The notes beneath the pieces are model-generated. The model saw only the letters and a list, made by a program, of their open reading frames with translations. It made no database searches and was not told the origin of the DNA. DNA of 9,349 bases. Origin: Lachnospiraceae bacterium. GTDB taxonomy: Bacteria; Bacillota; Clostridia; Lachnospirales; Lachnospiraceae. How positions within the stretch are numbered: position 1 is the stretch's first letter; each line of letters begins with the position of its first letter. Positions 5,954-9,349 of the stretch are shown in pieces. Both the position numbers and the translations under genes were made by a program. The stretch spans positions 1 through 9,349 of the forward strand of contig JAJQCU010000233.1 in assembly GCA_021202575.1 (NCBI GenBank). Direction: 5' to 3'.

Positions 5954-7576
5954 TTACGCACAGATCCCAAGTGCGCCAAGGATGAACGCGCCGAAGAATA
6001 CCACGCACAGAAGCACCACTGTGCTCATCTTTTTCTTCTTCAGGATGCTGTAGCAGCCCAGTGTCAGAGCTAACGGCAGGATACCCTCCATAATCGCATC
6101 CAGCATCGTCGTCTGCAGATTGACATCCGCAACGACCAGTCCCAGATTCAGCTTCACCGTGGAAGCAGCCAGCGCGCCGAAAGCTACGCAGCCCACAATG
6201 CCCGCAATACCTGTAAAATAAGTCGCCGCACCGGAGGAATAGAGCTTCTCGATGAGAGCGCCTCCGTATTTGTAGCCTGCCCAGCCGATCAGAATAGCCG
6301 CCACTACCTTGAAGATTACAAAGCCAAAATAGGTGAAATAAACACCGGCAATGCTTCCGGCCAGCACCATGCTGATACCGACGGATTTGATGATGGTATT
6401 GTAAACGCTCTGCACCATCGGGTCACCGATCGCGGCCACAGGCCCCTGCATGGAGGAACCAAACGCACGGATGGTATCCGGAGTGATGTTTTCATTGCCC
6501 AGCGCACGCTCTTCTTCCATCGCCACATAAGGAGCGACCAGCATGCCGAGGAACTGATAGTTGGTATTGATAAACTGCTCATGCTTCTCCAGCTCTTCCA
6601 TCTGACGGTCCACATTGCCGGGATACAGCTTCTTCATCACGGTGGACAGGCCCAGCATGATCGCTTCCGCGTTCTTAGTCGCTGTATTATTGCCCCACTC
6701 GATAAAGTTTTCTGTAATGAAAGTAGCCTTGATGGCGTCCTTTGCGGTGAGCAGATGCTCCTGTCTTGTCTCCGCCTCCTTGAAGAAGGACAAATCCAGG
6801 GAACCATTCTGAATCTTGCTGTAGGTGTAGATAACCAGCGCGCAGACAGCCAGCACCACCAGCACCAGAGTGCTCAGTCCAAGATACTCGCACAGAATGA
6901 ATGCGATAACCATGTAGAAGATCTTACCTTCTTTGCCGATGAACACCAGGCCAAGGGCAATACCTACGGCAGGAAGCGCGTTGCCGGCCACATTCAGACC
7001 GGTTGTCGCCCATGCGGGAAGATTACCCATCACATTGGAGATCTGGTCAATGCCCAGAACCATGACCAGGAACATCATGACCGTGAAAATTGCCACCTTA
7101 AAGAACATGTTCGCCGCGCCCCAGAACCACATCATCCCGGGGTTCTTTTTTTCTACCGCCCGATCCAGGTTGGCGCTGAAGAAGCAGGCGAGCGTATTGA
7201 CCCAGTTTCTCAGGGAGGCAAACGCGATCCCTATCGGTACCGCGATAGCCAGCGCCGCTTCGTATCCAAGTCCGCCCTTAAAGGCTACCACGACGCCGAC
7301 TACCGTACCGATCATCGGGTTGGAAGGCTGGGTACCTCCCACAGAAATAACGCCCATGTAAATCAGGCCGATATAAGCACCAAGGATCGCGTCATCCATC
7401 GGATGTCCGAGGATCAGGCCGATCACATAACCGAGGACCAATGGAGGAGTCAGCGAATAACAAAGCATATAAATTGGTCCGAATGAAATTGCGCATCCAA
7501 ACAGAAGCGCTATCAGGAAATATTGAAGAATTGTCGGATTCGCTACCAGCGTAGCGGTCCATGTCGCAGCATCCAT
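5954..7576 (-). CDS. Fused PTS mannose-family IIC-IID permease
   Basis: A 540-residue membrane protein joining two PTS subunits that are normally separate. Residues 1 to about 255 are IIC-like: multiple hydrophobic segments, the block GVISVGGTQPSNPMIGTVVG (74-94), and EAALAIAVPIGIAFASL (106-122). After a short polar linker (about 255-275), residues 276-540 are IID-like. They contain LTAKDAIKATFITENF near the domain start, KHEQFINTNYQFLGMLVAPYVAMEEE (331-356), the block MQGPVAAIGDPMVQS (376-390), corresponding to GPLAGIGDS in usual IID proteins, and hydrophobic segments to the C-terminus. It would form the sugar channel and work with IIB encoded downstream. ATG at 7576 is chosen because AAGGGAG lies eight bases upstream; an in-frame ATG at 7603 would add nine residues. 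It follows the aldolase gene after 52 bases. The reading frame is uninterrupted across the junction. Substrate unknown. Confidence 0.93.
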   Translation of the reverse strand: MDAATWTATLVANPTILQYFLIALLFGCAISFGPIYMLCYSLTPPLVLGYVIGLILGHPMDDAILGAYIGLIYMGVISVGGTQPSNPMIGTVVGVVVAFKGGLGYEAALAIAVPIGIAFASLRNWVNTLACFFSANLDRAVEKKNPGMMWFWGAANMFFKVAIFTVMMFLVMVLGIDQISNVMGNLPAWATTGLNVAGNALPAVGIALGLVFIGKEGKIFYMVIAFILCEYLGLSTLVLVVLAVCALVIYTYSKIQNGSLDLSFFKEAETRQEHLLTAKDAIKATFITENFIEWGNNTATKNAEAIMLGLSTVMKKLYPGNVDRQMEELEKHEQFINTNYQFLGMLVAPYVAMEEERALGNENITPDTIRAFGSSMQGPVAAIGDPMVQSVYNTIIKSVGISMVLAGSIAGVYFTYFGFVIFKVVAAILIGWAGYKYGGALIEKLYSSGAATYFTGIAGIVGCVAFGALAASTVKLNLGLVVADVNLQTTMLDAIMEGILPLALTLGCYSILKKKKMSTVVLLCVVFFGAFILGALGICA

Positions 7577-7610
7577 AATACTTTCTCCCTTCTCGTACTG
7601 CAAAATCCTG

Positions 7611-7623
7611 CCGGAATTTCCGG
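7611..7623 (-). repeat. Palindrome between aldolase and permease genes
   Basis: CCGGAATTTCCGG is a perfect inverted repeat about a single central base, five bases past the aldolase stop codon. As RNA only the outer CCGG/CCGG pairs would stack around a five-base loop, so it could be a weak hairpin or a DNA site. Function unknown. Confidence 0.3.
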
Positions 7624-7628
7624 TAAGA

Positions 7629-8489
7629 TCAATACCTGTTCGCGGATCCGAACAGTTCCATGTAATGGCGGCATTTCTCTGTAAAGCCCTCGTTAAACGC
7701 GTTCACCTTCGCGTTGAAGAACGGGGCCAGCTTGCCGCTTTTCTCCGCTTCCTGCAGATTGGCAATGCCTGCGTTAGGAAGATCTGTAGCGATATTAATC
7801 TTATTAATACCGCTGTGCGCCAGCCTGTAGAGATTCTCATCTCCCGTGCTGCTGCCGCCATGAAGCACCAGCGGGACATCCACCATTTTCTTCACCTCTT
7901 CCAGGCGGTCAAAGTCGATGTGCGGCGTGCCCTTGTACATTCCATGCGCGGTTCCGATCGCCACTGCCAGAGAGTCACACCCGGTGCGTTTCACATACTC
8001 CGCGGTCAGATCCGTATCTGTCAGATTGGTGACGCCGTCCACCGCGTAATTATTCCCCAGACCCACATGGCCGAGCTCAGCCTCCACACTGACGCCGCAG
8101 GCATGGGCGATACGCACCAGGTCAGCGACCTTTTCCACGTTCTCCTCGTATGGGAGCTCGCTGCAGTCCGCCATGATGGATGTGCAGCCGGCCGCGATGC
8201 AGCAGACCCAGGATTCAAAACAGGGGCCATGATCCTGCTGAATGACAACAGGCGTGCGGGAACGGTCCGCCAGGATGCTCAGCTGATGCACATAATCGTT
8301 CAGCCATCTTTTCTTTGCAAAGCTTCCATACGGGCCATGGAAATGAATGTCAAGAATCACGGGGGCGCCAATCTTCTCCGCGGCCTCCACGATACACCGT
8401 CCGGTCTCCACATTGATGATGTTGGGGGCGCAGACAGCGTACCCATCCCGTTTTGCCGCGTTTAATACCTCACTTGCATTTACTAACAT
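7629..8489 (-). CDS. Class II ketose-phosphate aldolase, GatY/KbaY-like
   Basis: A 286-residue zinc aldolase of the fructose/tagatose-bisphosphate class II family, expected to split a ketose phosphate into dihydroxyacetone phosphate and an aldehyde. Visible motifs are QQDHG (catalytic D86, zinc ligand H87), SIMADCSELPYEENV (104-118), SVEAELG (134-140, with E138), DSLAVAIGTAHGMY with zinc H182, LVLHGGSS with zinc H210, and KINIATDL with N232. Length and the block from SVEAELG to ATDL match E. coli GatY/KbaY (about 284-286). Two sites differ. Where relatives read HGASGL or HGGSG this protein has HGGSST, and where they read ATELK or DTDLR it has ATDLP (P238). The latter may remove a basic residue, so substrate is probably not plain tagatose or fructose 1,6-bisphosphate. 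A purine-rich site AAGGAAGG precedes the ATG. First gene of the operon, behind a sigma-54 promoter. Confidence 0.93.
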   Translation of the reverse strand: MLVNASEVLNAAKRDGYAVCAPNIINVETGRCIVEAAEKIGAPVILDIHFHGPYGSFAKKRWLNDYVHQLSILADRSRTPVVIQQDHGPCFESWVCCIAAGCTSIMADCSELPYEENVEKVADLVRIAHACGVSVEAELGHVGLGNNYAVDGVTNLTDTDLTAEYVKRTGCDSLAVAIGTAHGMYKGTPHIDFDRLEEVKKMVDVPLVLHGGSSTGDENLYRLAHSGINKINIATDLPNAGIANLQEAEKSGKLAPFFNAKVNAFNEGFTEKCRHYMELFGSANRY

Positions 8490-8518
8490 TTGTTTCCTTC
8501 CTTTCTTTTTTTTATTTT

Positions 8519-8539
8519 TACTATTTGCGATAAATAGTA
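8519..8539. repeat. Palindrome in the operon leader
   Basis: The perfect 8-bp arms TACTATTT and AAATAGTA flank a five-base spacer. The element lies between the sigma-54 promoter and the aldolase ribosome binding site, about 6 to 26 bases into the predicted transcript. It could be an operator or a 5' UTR hairpin. The T-rich stretch flanking it (8498-8518) lies downstream on the minus strand as A-rich sequence, so it is not a terminator for the operon or the upstream gene. Confidence 0.55.
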
Positions 8540-8555
8540 GCTACCCTTATATACA

Positions 8556-8571
8556 AGCAAAAACCGTGCCA
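8556..8571 (-). promoter_or_regulatory. Sigma-54 (-24/-12) promoter of the PTS/aldolase operon
   Basis: The minus strand reads TGGCACGGTTTTTGCT, that is TGGCAC, five bases, TTGCT, matching the sigma-54 consensus TGGCAC-N5-TTGC(A/T) at every fixed position. GG and GC are ten bases apart, as required. The -24 element begins one base after the TAG of the upstream gene. The start is predicted near 8545, leaving a leader of about 55 nt. Established knowledge: several mannose-family PTS operons of Firmicutes (for example levanase and mpt operons) use sigma-54 with LevR/ManR-type activators, which fits this gene content. The activator gene is not in the window; its binding site is expected inside the upstream coding region. 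Confidence 0.85.
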
Positions 8572-9315
8572 CTACTCTTTCACCGTCAGATCCTTCCCCA
8601 CATTTTCCGTCTCTGACACTACCATTCCCCTGCGGGCAATCTCCTGCAGGATATACTGCATGAAAAAGGCATACTTAGTGCCGGACATGGGCCGTCTTAA
8701 GCCTTTCCGGTACAGGTAGGCTCTGGATTTTTTCTCCCTGAGCTCTGCATTGTACTCATTCGCCTCATAGTCAAACAAATGCTGTACGCAGCGGGCCTGT
8801 TCATCGGTGAGAAGCCGGTCGCAGGCTTCATAATCCCTGCCGGCATATTTTCCGTCAAAAATATCCTCGACCATCTGATCCGGATCCCCAAACCTGCCGG
8901 GGAGGAGGATGGATACCCAGCCTGTCCTGCGTGCGTGTGCCCAGCAGACGCGGTAACCGTCTTTCGTCTCCCTGAAATAGATCACGCGGTTTTCCTCCGG
9001 TTCGGAAACCTCATAAAAAAATTTCCGCACCGGATCCCGGGATTCATATCCGCAGTAGGAGCGGGGAATTTTCATCGGCCTGCTTTTTTTCTTACTCTCC
9101 TGCGGAAAGTGAAAACGCCTGACCACCTCAACCACTTCTTCTTCGTCTTTTTTCGCAAAAATCTCATAGGCGTAATATACAGAAGCCGACAGAAAAATCA
9201 GTGCCAGGATGCCGCTGATTACATTCTGGCTGCTTATGGTCAGCCAGATAAAGAAAATTGACGAAATCAGGGGAACTAACAGTGAATTTGCGATATTTCT
9301 CAATGTCCTTATCAT
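8572..9315 (-). CDS. Membrane-anchored protein of unknown function
   Basis: A 247-residue protein I do not recognise. Two hydrophobic segments at about 12-28 and 31-53 suggest a membrane hairpin anchor. A strongly charged stretch follows (KKDEEEVVEVVRRF at 55-68, KKKSRP at 75-80), and then a soluble region of about 165 residues. That region has aromatic and charged residues, a Cys at 88, 124, 165 and 176, and a DPDQMVEDIFDGKYAGRDY block at 144-162. No catalytic motif is evident. AGGA nine bases before ATG 9315 is a modest ribosome binding site. It is transcribed in the same direction as the operon, but its stop is followed one base later by the sigma-54 promoter, so it is probably a separate unit whose transcripts may read through (no terminator is visible). 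The end of the gene overlaps the region where an enhancer site for that promoter would lie. Coding status is supported by length and plausible composition only. Confidence 0.65.
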   Translation of the reverse strand: MIRTLRNIANSLLVPLISSIFFIWLTISSQNVISGILALIFLSASVYYAYEIFAKKDEEEVVEVVRRFHFPQESKKKSRPMKIPRSYCGYESRDPVRKFFYEVSEPEENRVIYFRETKDGYRVCWAHARRTGWVSILLPGRFGDPDQMVEDIFDGKYAGRDYEACDRLLTDEQARCVQHLFDYEANEYNAELREKKSRAYLYRKGLRRPMSGTKYAFFMQYILQEIARRGMVVSETENVGKDLTVKE

Positions 9316-9349
9316 GATTTATCATCCTGTCTGTATTCCTTTCCATCCC

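Noticed and set aside
6581..7486. Long plus-strand open frame of 301 codons opposite the PTS permease
   Set aside because: Antisense to the well supported IIC-IID gene, with a His/Asp/Gln-rich translation of no recognisable family. Judged a shadow.
7665..8465. Plus-strand open frame of 266 codons opposite the aldolase
   Set aside because: Antisense to a gene with all class II aldolase motifs; no independent coding evidence.
3020..8489. Mobile element or recent transfer carrying the operon
   Set aside because: No transposase, integrase, tRNA gene, terminal repeats or obvious composition break is visible inside the window.
8490..8540. Terminator for the upstream gene formed by the leader palindrome and nearby T run
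   Set aside because: On the minus strand the palindrome is followed by A-rich, not U-rich, sequence. On the plus strand no gene needs terminating there and the T run precedes the stem.
8490..8571. Sigma-A promoter using TATATA near 8548-8553
   Set aside because: No acceptable -35 box lies at 16-18 bases, whereas the overlapping -24/-12 sigma-54 match is complete.

Overview
The window looks like a chromosomal segment from an anaerobic Firmicute, most likely a gut Clostridium of the Lachnospiraceae type. This is inferred from strong AGGAGG-type ribosome binding sites, intermediate GC content, YqhD/butanol-dehydrogenase-like and GatY-like enzymes of clostridial flavour, and a mannose-family PTS operon behind a sigma-54 promoter. 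No species can be named from sequence alone.

Layout. Bases 49-1539 (minus) encode threonine synthase, with its own sigma-A promoter and an inverted repeat at the transcription start. A 217-nt divergent intergenic region separates it from a plus-strand gene for a YprB-like DEDD-type (RNase H fold) exonuclease, 1802-2905. A strong, apparently bidirectional terminator (2939-2992) closes that gene and the operon converging on it.

Bases 3020-8489 are a five-gene minus-strand operon. In transcription order it encodes a class II ketose-phosphate aldolase (GatY/KbaY-like), a fused mannose-family PTS IIC-IID permease, PTS IIB, a zinc-dependent medium-chain dehydrogenase and an iron-type (YqhD/Bdh-like) alcohol dehydrogenase. 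A near-perfect sigma-54 (-24/-12) promoter, TGGCAC-N5-TTGCT, starts one base after the stop codon of the upstream gene. An 8+8 bp palindrome lies in the leader, and small inverted repeats sit at three of the four gene junctions. Farther upstream (8572-9315, minus) is a protein of unknown function with two predicted N-terminal membrane segments.

Working model (inference). A sugar or polyol is imported and phosphorylated by the PTS, and the NAD-type zinc dehydrogenase oxidises it to a keto-sugar phosphate. The aldolase cleaves that to a triose phosphate plus an aldehyde, and the iron-type dehydrogenase reduces the aldehyde, re-using the NADH. No sugar-phosphate kinase and no PTS IIA is encoded here. 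The substrate is not identifiable, and the combination may be an undescribed or poorly described catabolic pathway. It is the most interesting part of the window.
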